Below are positions 6,979 to 15,054 of a stretch of DNA of 42,938 bases, in pieces; the stretch's first letter is position 1, and every line of letters begins with the position of its first letter. The notes below the pieces were generated by a model that searched no databases, was not told the origin of the DNA, and saw only the letters and a list, made by a program, of their open reading frames with translations. The position numbers and the translations under genes were made by a program. This stretch comes from a virus: positions 1 to 42,938 of IMG/VR virus record IMGVR_UViG_3300027763_000099; one strand, written 5' to 3'.

Positions 6979-9354
6979 ATGGATCTCTTTAATCCACCAA
7001 AAATATACAACTACAAAATTATGATAAAAGATTTAGACTTTACTAAGTTTGAAAACCCAACAATACAAGTTGTTTGGGAGGACTTACAAGAAAATTTTAC
7101 TCAAGATAAAATTAAAAGTGTTAAATACTATTTTCAAAAAAAATATAATACAACAAACGTCAACGTATTAACAAAAGTTAAAAACGTAGATCAAGAAACA
7201 ATGCAAACAGTTGATGTGTCTGTTAATATCACTGATAGTAATTATCAAATAGATCTTTTGAAAAATTTTTTACAATCTAAAGGTTATGATAAAAACTTAG
7301 ACCAAATATTAGATCTAAACAGAACTGTAGAACATAAAATGGAAGAAGGTGACGTTGATGTAACCCAATTTAAAAAATGGTACATTAGAAATATTGAGTT
7401 CTCAAATTTTCTATCCTATGGTGAAAATCAAAAATTAAATTTTGATACTTTAAATGGATTAATTGTTGTTGAGTCCGACCCACCAAATTTTGGAGGGAAA
7501 ACAGTTTTGTCTGTGGACTTATTAATGTTCTTATTCTTTAATGAGACAACAAAAACAACCAAGGCCGAAGAAATCTTTAATCGATTTACCGATAAAGACT
7601 CGGTAGTTGTTAAAGGTGAAATCACAATTGATGGTGAAGATTATATAATCTTAAGAAAAATTGAAAGAAAGAAATCAAAAAAAGGTGATTGGAATGTAAA
7701 AACAGAATTAGATTTCTTTAAAAAACTTTCCGACGGTAGTTTACAAAATTTTACTGGTGAACAAAGAAGAGAAACCGAAGCTTTCATTAAAAATTCTATT
7801 GGAACAAAAGAAGATTTTTTAATGACAATACTTACAACTTCGACAAATCTTGAAGAGTTGTTGGAGTCAAAACCAACTGCAAGAGGGCAAGTCCTATCAA
7901 GATTTATGGGTCTTGAGTTTTTAAAAAGGAAAGAGGAGGTCGCGAAAGAAATATATAGTTCGTTTGGAAAATCAAAACTATCAAATTTGTATAGTTCTGA
8001 ACAATTAAAAACGGATATAGAAACTTATGCGACTAAAATTGTTGAATACAATGATCAGATTGAGGAAAACAAAAAAGAACTAGAGGACATCGAAGATAAG
8101 ATATCCAAAGGTAAAGAATATCGTGACGATATGTTAAAGAAAAAACATAACGACATTGATAAAGAAATTGCTCTGATGAACCCTGATAAAACTCAAGACG
8201 AGGTTGTTAAGTTAAAAAAAGAAAAAGAAGAATTCTTAGTTAAGTTAACCGAACTTAAAGTTATTGAACCATCTTCGTTTTATTATGAGGATGATCACGA
8301 TAAAGTTAAAGATGAATACAACAAATCATTTAAACAAATGGTTGAGGTTGAAAGTAAGATTAAATCAATTGAAGAATTAAAGAGTTCTGTTGACGGTGGA
8401 ATCAAATGTGAACACTGTGGAATTGACTTAATGATGGCCTCAATCACACAATCTAAAATTGCCGAACTTGATGGTTATATCATGCAAAAAGACCAAATTT
8501 ATACCATAATGCAGGTTTTAACCGGCACAGAACAAACATTTGTTAGACTTAAAAAAGAATTTGATGAGTATGAAAAAAACAAATTAATCAAAGAAAAATA
8601 TGATTTAAGTGTGGAAAGTTGTGACCTTAAGATTAATGGTTTAAATGATAAATTAAAAAGATGGTCCGAAGTACAAGACAAGATCAAATTAAATACCCAA
8701 ATAGACGGTCAATTAATAAAGGCAGATCTTCGTTTAGAGGAATTAGATAGATTAAAAAAGAATAAGAACACTGAAATATCTAACTGTGAATACAATATAA
8801 AAACAAATGAAGAAAAAATAGAACATAATAAAAAATTAATCGTTAAAATAAAAGAAGAGGACGAAAAAGATAAAATTTATAAAATGTATCTTGAATCTTA
8901 CGGAAAAAATGGGGTATCAAAATCAATAATGAAAACTATGATGCCACTAATTAATTCTGAATTACAAAGATTAATGGAAGATAGTTCATATTTTAAATTG
9001 GAGGTGAGAATTAATGATAAAAGTGAGGTTGAATTTATTATGGTTGATAATGGAACTGGTATTGAAAAATTGATGGTTTCAGGTTCAGGTTACGAAAAAA
9101 CAATTGCTTCGTTAGCGTTAAGATCGGTATTAAGTAAGGTTTGTTCGTTACCAAAACCAAATGTTGTTGTCTTTGATGAGGTATTTGGTAAAATATCTAA
9201 CGATAATTTAGAAATGGTTTCCGAATTTTTCATCAAAATTAAGACATATTTTGATAAGATATTCCTTATTTCGCACAATCCTTTGGTTAATCAATGGGCA
9301 GACTCAACGGTTAAGATATCCAAACAAAATAATGTCTCAAGACTATCAAAATAA
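6979..9354 (+). CDS. SbcC/gp46-like recombination ATPase
   Basis: A 791-residue SMC/Rad50-type ATPase, partner of the gp47-like nuclease. The ATPase head begins near residue 134 (IRNIEFSNFLSYG); the P-loop is NFGGKT (G172-G173-K174-T175), less glycine-rich than the usual GxNGxGKS/T. Long coiled coils flank a zinc hook, CEHC at 477-480. The C-terminal half supplies the signature-like VSGSGYEK, Walker B VVVFDEVF and the H-loop LISHN. About 130 residues precede the ATPase, which T4 gp46 lacks; they look alpha/beta and are unassigned. Sequence supports an ATP-dependent DNA-end-processing complex. It follows the 77-residue gene by three bases. Confidence 0.88.
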   Translation: MDLFNPPKIYNYKIMIKDLDFTKFENPTIQVVWEDLQENFTQDKIKSVKYYFQKKYNTTNVNVLTKVKNVDQETMQTVDVSVNITDSNYQIDLLKNFLQSKGYDKNLDQILDLNRTVEHKMEEGDVDVTQFKKWYIRNIEFSNFLSYGENQKLNFDTLNGLIVVESDPPNFGGKTVLSVDLLMFLFFNETTKTTKAEEIFNRFTDKDSVVVKGEITIDGEDYIILRKIERKKSKKGDWNVKTELDFFKKLSDGSLQNFTGEQRRETEAFIKNSIGTKEDFLMTILTTSTNLEELLESKPTARGQVLSRFMGLEFLKRKEEVAKEIYSSFGKSKLSNLYSSEQLKTDIETYATKIVEYNDQIEENKKELEDIEDKISKGKEYRDDMLKKKHNDIDKEIALMNPDKTQDEVVKLKKEKEEFLVKLTELKVIEPSSFYYEDDHDKVKDEYNKSFKQMVEVESKIKSIEELKSSVDGGIKCEHCGIDLMMASITQSKIAELDGYIMQKDQIYTIMQVLTGTEQTFVRLKKEFDEYEKNKLIKEKYDLSVESCDLKINGLNDKLKRWSEVQDKIKLNTQIDGQLIKADLRLEELDRLKKNKNTEISNCEYNIKTNEEKIEHNKKLIVKIKEEDEKDKIYKMYLESYGKNGVSKSIMKTMMPLINSELQRLMEDSSYFKLEVRINDKSEVEFIMVDNGTGIEKLMVSGSGYEKTIASLALRSVLSKVCSLPKPNVVVFDEVFGKISNDNLEMVSEFFIKIKTYFDKIFLISHNPLVNQWADSTVKISKQNNVSRLSK

Positions 9355-9380
9355 TTAAAAAATATTTATTCATTAAAAAT

Positions 9381-9411
9381 TCTGTAAATCAAAAAAAAAC
9401 AACTATATTTG
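9381..9411 (+). promoter_or_regulatory. Bacteroidota-type promoter
   Basis: TCTG (9381-9384), 19 bases, TATATTTG (9404-9411). The downstream box is an exact TAnnTTTG; the upstream box differs by one base from TTTG. Transcription from about 9417 would give the 176-residue gene a leader of roughly 40 bases. A TATTTATTC motif at 9362-9370 may be a second start signal. Confidence 0.65.
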
Positions 9412-9459
9412 TACAACAATAACAGTATAGTTGTTTTAATTCTTACGAAAATTATAAAA

Positions 9460-9990
9460 ATGAAATATATCTTATTTATCTACCGTTGTGACGATAAAAA
9501 AAACAAAACCGAATTTGTTGGAGGAATTGCTCAAGAATTAAGTCCAATTGTTAAATCAGACGAAATTAAATTTGTTTTTGGTGATACAAACGCGGTTTAC
9601 CATTTTGAAACAGAAATGTCATTTCCTGAATTGAATATCTATTTGGAATTAGTTAGTAAAGACTTTGATGACTTTACGTACTTCTTAATCCCAAAAGGAA
9701 GGAATTTTGCAAGTAATATTGAGAAACAAAATTTAGACCACCTAATGGATCTTTATCCAAATAAGAAAAAAAGAAAAAGTAATAAAGGTATCTTTGAATT
9801 ACCTAAAATTGAACTCAACGAAGAGGAGTTTATAAAAAATTATCTATCATCTGTTGATTATAAGGAAAAAAATGAAGATATTTGTATCCTTACAGTTGAT
9901 GAGATATTAGATAAAATAACAGATAATGGTATTAACTCTTTAACTAAATCAGAAAAAAATAAACTTGACGAATATTCTAAAAACGTATAA
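9460..9990 (+). CDS. Hypothetical protein with a rhomboid-tail-like C-terminus
   Basis: A 176-residue protein; ATG 9460 is preferred because the upstream TTG start would fall on the promoter box. Residues 1-110 look like a mixed alpha/beta domain without catalytic motifs. The last ~30 residues (VDEILDKITDNG, then SLTKSEKNKLDEYS) resemble a short helical module found at the C-terminus of several Bacteroidota proteins, including rhomboid-family ones, from memory of that family. This suggests use of a host-type interaction tag. The gene ends one base before the sigma factor start, so the two are co-transcribed. Confidence 0.55.
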   Translation: MKYILFIYRCDDKKNKTEFVGGIAQELSPIVKSDEIKFVFGDTNAVYHFETEMSFPELNIYLELVSKDFDDFTYFLIPKGRNFASNIEKQNLDHLMDLYPNKKKRKSNKGIFELPKIELNEEEFIKNYLSSVDYKEKNEDICILTVDEILDKITDNGINSLTKSEKNKLDEYSKNV

Positions 9991-9991
9991 T

Positions 9992-10792
9992 ATGAAAGAC
10001 AAAAATGTTGGGGCACCAATAAACCAAGAAGAAATTCAACACTACCTTAAAGACATTAGGAAAATAAAAGTTATGACTCCCGATAGAGAAAAGGAAATGG
10101 CAAAACTTATGAAGTCAGATGAAATAAGTGTGGACCAAAGAAAACAAATTGAGGAAGAATTACTTAGAGGTAACTTACGTTTTGTGATAACAGTCGCAAA
10201 ACAATACCAAAACCAAGGATTGGATCTTTCAGATTTAATCGCTGAAGGTAATTTAGGTCTTATGAAGGCAATTAAACACTTTGATTGGAATAAGGACTTA
10301 AGATTTATCTCATACGCAGTGTGGTGGGTTAAACAATCTATAATCCAATCATTAAATGATAACGCAAGAACAATAAGACTACCAGTTAATGTTGTTCAGG
10401 ATCTACAAAGAGCAAAGAAAGAGTTAGAACAAACAGGTAAAAAACTTGAAGATAAGTTCTCATCTTTACCATCAATAATTGATTTAGATATGAAAATTAA
10501 TGATGAAGGAGATACTTTAATTGACATGATCTCAAACCCAGATGCCGAACAACCTGATTCAGCATTTAATACTAAAGATTTATTAAAAGATAAATTAATG
10601 TCTTTGTTAAATGTTTTAGACGATCGTGAAAAAATAATTGTTGGAGATTATTTTGGGTTAACAGGAACACCAAGAACCCTTGAGGACATTGGGACTGATT
10701 TTGGCCTAACAAAAGAAAGAGTTAGACAGATTAAAGAAAAAGCGTTACGAAGACTTAGAAATGGTGGTTCTGTATTATTTGAATATATTTAA
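9992..10792 (+). CDS. Sigma-70 family RNA polymerase sigma factor, RpoD-like
   Basis: A 266-residue sigma factor; ATG 9992 follows the preceding stop directly. Region 1.2 is near residues 10-45, region 2 contains the core-binding NLRFVITVAKQYQNQG and the melting/-10 recognition segment FISYAVWWVKQSI, and region 4 ends with the helix-turn-helix TLEDIGTDFGLTKERVRQ. The protein lacks region 1.1, as do the short Bacteroidota primary sigmas it resembles, but the segment between regions 2 and 4 is clearly shorter than in those (region 3 reduced). It could redirect host polymerase to phage promoters, possibly the TATTTATWA class, serving like T4 gp55 or supplementing host sigma. That assignment is inferred. 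Confidence 0.9.
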   Translation: MKDKNVGAPINQEEIQHYLKDIRKIKVMTPDREKEMAKLMKSDEISVDQRKQIEEELLRGNLRFVITVAKQYQNQGLDLSDLIAEGNLGLMKAIKHFDWNKDLRFISYAVWWVKQSIIQSLNDNARTIRLPVNVVQDLQRAKKELEQTGKKLEDKFSSLPSIIDLDMKINDEGDTLIDMISNPDAEQPDSAFNTKDLLKDKLMSLLNVLDDREKIIVGDYFGLTGTPRTLEDIGTDFGLTKERVRQIKEKALRRLRNGGSVLFEYI

Positions 10793-10812
10793 ATAATTTT
10801 TCATACTTTTTG

Positions 10813-10843
10813 TTTGGTGGTTTAAAAAAAATCATTACCTTTG
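10813..10843 (+). promoter_or_regulatory. Bacteroidota-type promoter
   Basis: TTTG (10813-10816), 19 bases, TACCTTTG (10836-10843): an exact match to the known Bacteroidota consensus. The start point, about 4-7 bases later, falls after the ATG at 10846, which argues that the downstream ATG at 10867 is the true start of the next gene. Confidence 0.8.
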
Positions 10844-10866
10844 TAATGTATCTAAAACGAAATATT

Positions 10867-11313
10867 ATGACAACTGACATCATCAAAGTAACTGAAGGGA
10901 TAATGTCCGGAGATGTATTCTACGGATCTTTTAACACAAACATCAAAGGTAAAAGAATTACCGTTGGGGTATCTAACCACCTTAAAGATGTGAACAAAGA
11001 ATACGAATTCCGTATCGCAAATAAATGTCAGGCAGGGTTTATCAATATCCACGACACTAAAGGAACCGCAGAATCAGTAATCCGTGGATACCAAAAAAAC
11101 TCATTGGTTAATATCCAAGCAAAAAATGAGTACGGATACTGGATGAACGTTTACACTGTCAAAGGAGGTAAATGGTACTCAATCGACAAAGGGTTCTTGG
11201 ACGTGTTAACCGTAGGAACTATGAGAGAGTCATTCCCTGATATGTGTGACATGGAATTGTGGGGTAGAATGGGAGCAAAAACTTGGGCAGACAAATCATT
11301 TAAACAAAATTAA
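10867..11313 (+). CDS. Hypothetical protein, 148 residues
   Basis: A soluble protein with a beta-rich pattern and no signal peptide or metal motif. ATG 10867 is preferred over 10846 because the latter lies between the -7 box and the expected transcription start. The region has more C/G-ending codons than the genes before it, often a sign of high expression or different origin; this was judged by eye, not computed. The following 111-residue gene starts 4 bases after the stop. Function unknown. Confidence 0.6.
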   Translation: MTTDIIKVTEGIMSGDVFYGSFNTNIKGKRITVGVSNHLKDVNKEYEFRIANKCQAGFINIHDTKGTAESVIRGYQKNSLVNIQAKNEYGYWMNVYTVKGGKWYSIDKGFLDVLTVGTMRESFPDMCDMELWGRMGAKTWADKSFKQN

Positions 11314-11317
11314 AATT

Positions 11318-11653
11318 ATGGGAACCTACATTTATACCTACAAGAAAAAATTTGATAAGAACGCAACCTTCAACGGAGAGAAGGTTGTTGTTGGACAAGC
11401 AACATTTATGTGTCGTCAAGATTGGTCAGGTAATTACTCACCATCTGAGAAGAGAGAAATGACAAGAGCTTACGCTTTGACTAAAAATGACCAACCTGAA
11501 TATATTACATTCGATGGTGAAATGGTTTATAAAAATAATAAAAAAGGTGTTTGGTCGGACGGAAGTGGTTTTTATGGTGGTATTAATCACGAAAATGATT
11601 TTGTCGGGAAATTAGAAAAAGAAGGAAGAAAATACGTAGTTGAAACAAAATAA
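11318..11653 (+). CDS. Hypothetical protein, 111 residues
   Basis: A soluble, basic, Gly/Tyr/Lys-rich protein with a likely beta-sheet N-terminus (GTYIYTYKKKF). A single Cys sits near residue 32, and no catalytic signature is seen. Start chosen at ATG 11318, immediately after the previous stop, because upstream codons in this frame overlap the preceding gene. It probably shares the promoter at 10813-10843. Function not recognised. Confidence 0.55.
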   Translation: MGTYIYTYKKKFDKNATFNGEKVVVGQATFMCRQDWSGNYSPSEKREMTRAYALTKNDQPEYITFDGEMVYKNNKKGVWSDGSGFYGGINHENDFVGKLEKEGRKYVVETK

Positions 11654-11664
11654 AAATAAGTGAT

Positions 11665-11847
11665 ATGGAAAAAGAAACAGTTGAAGAAGCAGCTACTAAA
11701 GTATTAGATAGGAAATACCCTTATCATCGACCATCAGATGCAGGTTATTGGAAAGATATGTTTATATCAGGAGCTAAATGGATGGAAGAAGAGATGGAGA
11801 AACTCAAGGACTTTGATACTTGGAAAGAATGGAAAAATAAAAATTAA
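11665..11847 (+). CDS. Small hypothetical protein with FIxGAKW motif
   Basis: A 60-residue, mostly helical acidic protein. The segment DMFISGAKWMEEEME follows the pattern 'F..GAKW..E' seen in many small phage proteins of unknown function, known to me only as a recurring signature. It is 11 bases downstream of the preceding gene and 20 bases upstream of the zinc-ribbon gene, so it belongs to the same run of small genes. Confidence 0.6.
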   Translation: MEKETVEEAATKVLDRKYPYHRPSDAGYWKDMFISGAKWMEEEMEKLKDFDTWKEWKNKN

Positions 11848-11867
11848 TAAAAAATATATAAATTAAA

Positions 11868-12314
11868 ATGGGAAGTGTAATTGACTTTATTGAATGTCCA
11901 AATTGTAAACAAGAAGCCTTTAGTGATTTCTATTACAAAACAGGAGAAGAATATTTAAATTGTAACAATTGTGGATATCATAGATCTGGATTTTATAAAA
12001 GAGGTGAGGATGGTAAATTTCTTACCGAGGATGGTACTGAAAATTACACTTTTGATAATCTAATATGGGAAACTAATGAATTAAAAAATCCATACGGTTC
12101 TTACCGGTTAAAAGTTTATCAATCACCAGCAACTCAGTGTGGTTCTTTTGAAACTGAGGAACAATATAATGAATTTAAATTAAATCTTAATGAGGATGTT
12201 GAAATTGAATTCTGTTCTGTGTCAAGATTTGTTGATGGTGAGATCAAAGTTGAAATGTTAATTAACAATGGTCCTGAAGTTGATTCTTCTGGTTTTACAA
12301 TTGAAGATCGTTAA
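11868..12314 (+). CDS. Zinc-ribbon protein, 148 residues
   Basis: Residues 10-40 hold two CxxC pairs, CPNC and CNNC, spaced 22 residues apart as in a classic zinc ribbon. The remainder is a soluble alpha/beta domain rich in Glu, Phe and Asn, with two further isolated Cys. Nothing identifies an enzyme. A strong terminator lies 27 bases after the stop, so this is the last gene of the unit that starts at the 10813 promoter. Confidence 0.6.
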   Translation: MGSVIDFIECPNCKQEAFSDFYYKTGEEYLNCNNCGYHRSGFYKRGEDGKFLTEDGTENYTFDNLIWETNELKNPYGSYRLKVYQSPATQCGSFETEEQYNEFKLNLNEDVEIEFCSVSRFVDGEIKVEMLINNGPEVDSSGFTIEDR

Positions 12315-12340
12315 TTTAAAATAACAACCCTATCATATAT

Positions 12341-12367
12341 AAACCCCCACCTAAAATGGGGGTTTTT
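12341..12367 (+). terminator. Rho-independent terminator
   Basis: AAACCCCCA (12341-12349) pairs perfectly with TGGGGGTTT (12357-12365) around a 7-base loop and runs into a T tract. It ends the early-type gene run that starts at 10867. Confidence 0.9.
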
Positions 12368-12379
12368 CTTTATCTTTTA

Positions 12380-12388
12380 TATTTATTA
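12380..12388 (+). promoter_or_regulatory. TATTTATTA upstream motif
   Basis: TATTTATTA lies 16 bases before the ATG of the membrane protein at 12405, directly after a terminator, where a new transcript must begin. This position is one of the better arguments that the motif is a promoter element. Confidence 0.45.
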
Positions 12389-12404
12389 AGTATAGTTTAT
12401 TAAT

Positions 12405-13538
12405 ATGAAAGAAAAATTTTTACCTTGGTTTATGTTATTTTGTGCGTTGGGTTTATCTGGAACTGCGGCATATTATTCAGTAGTTGGTTTATCAATAGTA
12501 TTTGTTGGTGTAGCATTACCCGTTATCATTATGGGATCATTTCTTGAAATATCCAAGATTGCAATTGCAACATACTTACACGATAAATGGAAAGAAACCT
12601 ATGGTATTCTTAAGATTTACCTATCAATTGCTCTTATAGTACTATCTATAATTACCTCTTTAGGGATATACGGACTGTTAAGTACCGGTTTTCAGAGTAA
12701 TATCGCAAAACTTGAAATAAATGAAAAACAAGTTAAAAATATTGAAGTCAAAAAGAAACGATTTGATGAAGTTAAAGTTGAGTTAACCAAAGAAAAAAAC
12801 ACTTTAGATGGAGACATTACTAAGTTAAGAGATGGGGTATCTAATAACACAACAACACAATCTATAGATAGAAGAACAGGACAGGTAATTACAAGAGCCA
12901 ACGACGGTAATAGAAAATTATTTGAATCTCAATTATCGCAAGCACAAGTTAGAAGGGACACTATAGCAAAAAGAATTGATAATATGAATGATAGTATCAC
13001 ACAACTTGATATTGATATTTTAAACATGGAATCAAAAGAAATTTCAGGAAGTGAATTGGGAGCTCTAAAGTATGTTAGCGAACTACTTGATTGGGATATT
13101 AAAAGAACGGCAAATCTTTTTATTTTAATTCTGATATTTGTGTTTGATCCATTGGCAATCACGTTAGTTATTGCAACAAACCAAGCGTTTAAAGGAAAAA
13201 GAAAAGACGAACTTACCCCCCAAGTTACCCCCCAAGTTACCCCCCAAGTTACCATACATGATGAGGTTGAGATTCCTGAAAGTTATTTAACTCATCATAC
13301 CCCTCAAGTTACCGACGAAGTACCGACTAAGTACCGACTAAGTACCGACGAAGTAAAAAAGGTTTGGGAAAGGGTTAAAAAATTAAGAAAAAAAGGTTTA
13401 TTACCTCTTGAACAAACAGAAGAAGAAAAGATTGATGAACCTACCGCATTGGTATTTACCCCATATGAAATTGAAGATTTGGGGGAAACCGACTATGTTG
13501 AAGAAAACAATAAGAAAAGATTGATTTATAAAAAATAA
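12405..13538 (+). CDS. Multi-pass membrane protein with coiled coil and repeat tail
   Basis: A 377-residue protein with hydrophobic segments at about 5-25, 27-55 and 66-88, a long charged coiled coil (about 100-210), another hydrophobic segment at about 240-262 and a cytoplasmic-type tail. The tail carries three perfect TPQV repeats followed by a region encoded by 11-base tandem repeats, then a Lys/Glu-rich end. Such topology resembles phage 'coil-containing' membrane proteins of unknown role. Placement just before an amidase-like and two spanin-like genes suggests involvement in lysis or envelope interaction, which is inferential. Its stop overlaps the amidase-like start (TAATG). Confidence 0.6.
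   Translation: MKEKFLPWFMLFCALGLSGTAAYYSVVGLSIVFVGVALPVIIMGSFLEISKIAIATYLHDKWKETYGILKIYLSIALIVLSIITSLGIYGLLSTGFQSNIAKLEINEKQVKNIEVKKKRFDEVKVELTKEKNTLDGDITKLRDGVSNNTTTQSIDRRTGQVITRANDGNRKLFESQLSQAQVRRDTIAKRIDNMNDSITQLDIDILNMESKEISGSELGALKYVSELLDWDIKRTANLFILILIFVFDPLAITLVIATNQAFKGKRKDELTPQVTPQVTPQVTIHDEVEIPESYLTHHTPQVTDEVPTKYRLSTDEVKKVWERVKKLRKKGLLPLEQTEEEKIDEPTALVFTPYEIEDLGETDYVEENNKKRLIYKK
13215..13250 (+). repeat. Three 12-base tandem repeats (TPQV)
   Basis: ACCCCCCAAGTT occurs three times in succession, encoding TPQV each time; a fourth, one-base-different copy stands at 13299-13310. The unit is a multiple of three, so copy-number change would only lengthen or shorten the protein tail. Six-C runs inside each unit are additional slippage sites. 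Confidence 0.9.
13311..13354 (+). repeat. Four 11-base tandem repeats inside the coding region
   Basis: ACCGAC(T/G)AAGT occurs four times head to tail. Because 11 is not a multiple of three, each copy is read in a different frame, and gain or loss of one copy would shift the frame of the C-terminal 60 residues of the membrane protein. Confidence 0.9.
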
Positions 13539-14134
13539 TGGTGGACATAATAAAATATGGAAACTTTAAATCTAAAAATGTATCAGATTTAAAAAAACAA
13601 ATCATATTAATACATTCCTCCAGATATTCTGAAGAATATATTACATCCCTAAAATACAGGCACAACGAGTCATACAATAAAATACCTAACTATTTTATTG
13701 ATCGGGAAGGTAAAATAGTTAAGTTATTGGAGGATCAAGAATACTCAAAATTTTTTAATAAAAATGATTTAAATAAAAACGCAATTTTTGTTTGTTTAGA
13801 AAATTTAGGTTGGTTAGAAAAACAACCATTAAAAACTGGTTACATTAACTGGATTGGCAATATTTATAATAGTGAAGTTTTCCAAAGAAGATGGAGAGAT
13901 TATTATTATTGGCAACCATATACTGAAGATCAGATGAAATCTACTTCAGACTTATGTTTAAAATTATGTGGTGATAACAATATTGAGGTCAAAATTTTGG
14001 GAAACAACACAAAAATAAATGGTATTGAAAATTTTGAAGGTATTGTCACAAAAAGTAATTATTTAAGTGAGATTACAGACTTAAGTCCGGCCTTTAATTT
14101 TGAATTATTTAGTAAATTATTAGAAAATGAATAG
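13538..14134 (+). CDS. Amidase_2-like protein, active site partly lost
   Basis: A 198-residue protein with the outline of N-acetylmuramoyl-L-alanine amidases (PGRP/Amidase_2 fold): an early ILIHSS strand with His26, the core PNYFIDREGKIVKL and a following NAIFVCLENLGWL strand. The C-terminal segment where the family has a second zinc-ligand His and a DPGP loop reads IVTKSNYLSE...DLSPAFNF, so the His appears replaced and the Asp retained. It may be a degenerate or altered cell-wall amidase, or a binding protein on the same fold. Linked spanin-like genes support an endolysin-related role. The start overlaps the preceding stop. Confidence 0.6.
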   Translation: MVDIIKYGNFKSKNVSDLKKQIILIHSSRYSEEYITSLKYRHNESYNKIPNYFIDREGKIVKLLEDQEYSKFFNKNDLNKNAIFVCLENLGWLEKQPLKTGYINWIGNIYNSEVFQRRWRDYYYWQPYTEDQMKSTSDLCLKLCGDNNIEVKILGNNTKINGIENFEGIVTKSNYLSEITDLSPAFNFELFSKLLENE

Positions 14135-14702
14135 ACAGGAAGAAATAAAAAAATTATTGTCAGCATCAAGAAATCTTCTTAACAAAGATATGGTGAAGGA
14201 ATCAACAGACATACTTAATAAGTATTACGGTATAATTAAGGAATCTGATGATGAATATGAAACCGCAGAACCCAACGACGAAGATAATGAAGAAACTCCT
14301 GAAGATAGAAAGTTTGAAAAGAAAACAACCTATAGGATTTCAGGAGGACTTATGACAATAAATGGTAAAGATAAAAAAGAATTACAATTAACAACAGACG
14401 ATAAAAACGCATTTCAGGAATCAATGGACGAGTTTGTTGGTGAAGTATCTGAATTAGTTGATTTTAATACTCTTAATTTATACCCAAATAACGTAGAATG
14501 GTCAGGTAAAATACAAGACTTAGATATTGAATTTTTCTTCTCTATTGGTGAAACAAATGGGGTTTACATAAACGGAGACATGATAAACATTAATGATGAA
14601 TTTGTTGAATTTACCACTAAGTTAAGAACTTATTACGAAAAGTTTAAGGCAAAATGGTCAAAAGTTATCGCTAACAGAAAAAAAACACCAAAAGAAAAAT
14701 GA
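14127..14702 (+). CDS. Hypothetical acidic protein, 191 residues
   Basis: The N-terminal ~40 residues are helical (KKLLSASRNLLNKDMVKES), followed by a strongly acidic linker (about 42-62) and an alpha/beta domain. The early helix resembles N-termini of T4-type internal head proteins in general pattern, with VKE-S and IKE-S as possible processing sites, but this is weak. It overlaps the amidase-like gene by eight bases and the following spanin-like gene by four (ATGA), so it is coupled with the lysis-type genes. Function unknown. Confidence 0.55.
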   Translation: MNRQEEIKKLLSASRNLLNKDMVKESTDILNKYYGIIKESDDEYETAEPNDEDNEETPEDRKFEKKTTYRISGGLMTINGKDKKELQLTTDDKNAFQESMDEFVGEVSELVDFNTLNLYPNNVEWSGKIQDLDIEFFFSIGETNGVYINGDMININDEFVEFTTKLRTYYEKFKAKWSKVIANRKKTPKEK

Positions 14703-15052
14703 AAAATTTTTTAGTTAAATATTATAAAGAAATCTTATTAGTAGTATTAACATTATTATTAACAATAATTCTAATTAAGATATTTAAACCAATTGAAGAT
14801 AGGTCTGAATTATTAAATTATAAGTTAGATCAATTAGATCAAAACATTAGTAAAGTTAAAAACTTACAACTACAATTAAATGATTCTATCACATCATATA
14901 AAAAAGATATTGAAAAGATTGATGAAAATATATTAAAAATAAAAAGTGAAAAAACAACCGTAAATAATTATTACGAACAAAAGAAAGATCAAATAAAAGG
15001 AATGGACAAAAAAGAAATTGACAGTTCGTTCAAACAAAGATACAAATATTAA
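14699..15052 (+). CDS. Inner-membrane spanin-like protein
   Basis: A 117-residue protein with one N-terminal membrane segment (about residues 9-29, all Leu/Ile/Val) and a charged coiled coil filling the rest. This N-in, single-TM plus periplasmic coiled-coil plan is that of Rz-type inner-membrane spanins, which join an outer-membrane partner to fuse the two membranes during lysis. No sequence signature proves it, so the call rests on topology and on position between an amidase-like gene and a second coiled-coil membrane protein. Confidence 0.5.
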   Translation: MKNFLVKYYKEILLVVLTLLLTIILIKIFKPIEDRSELLNYKLDQLDQNISKVKNLQLQLNDSITSYKKDIEKIDENILKIKSEKTTVNNYYEQKKDQIKGMDKKEIDSSFKQRYKY

Positions 15053-15054
15053 TT

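Noticed and set aside
10846-10866. Upstream ATG for the 148-residue gene
   Set aside because: It falls between the -7 box and the expected transcription start, so it would not be in the message.
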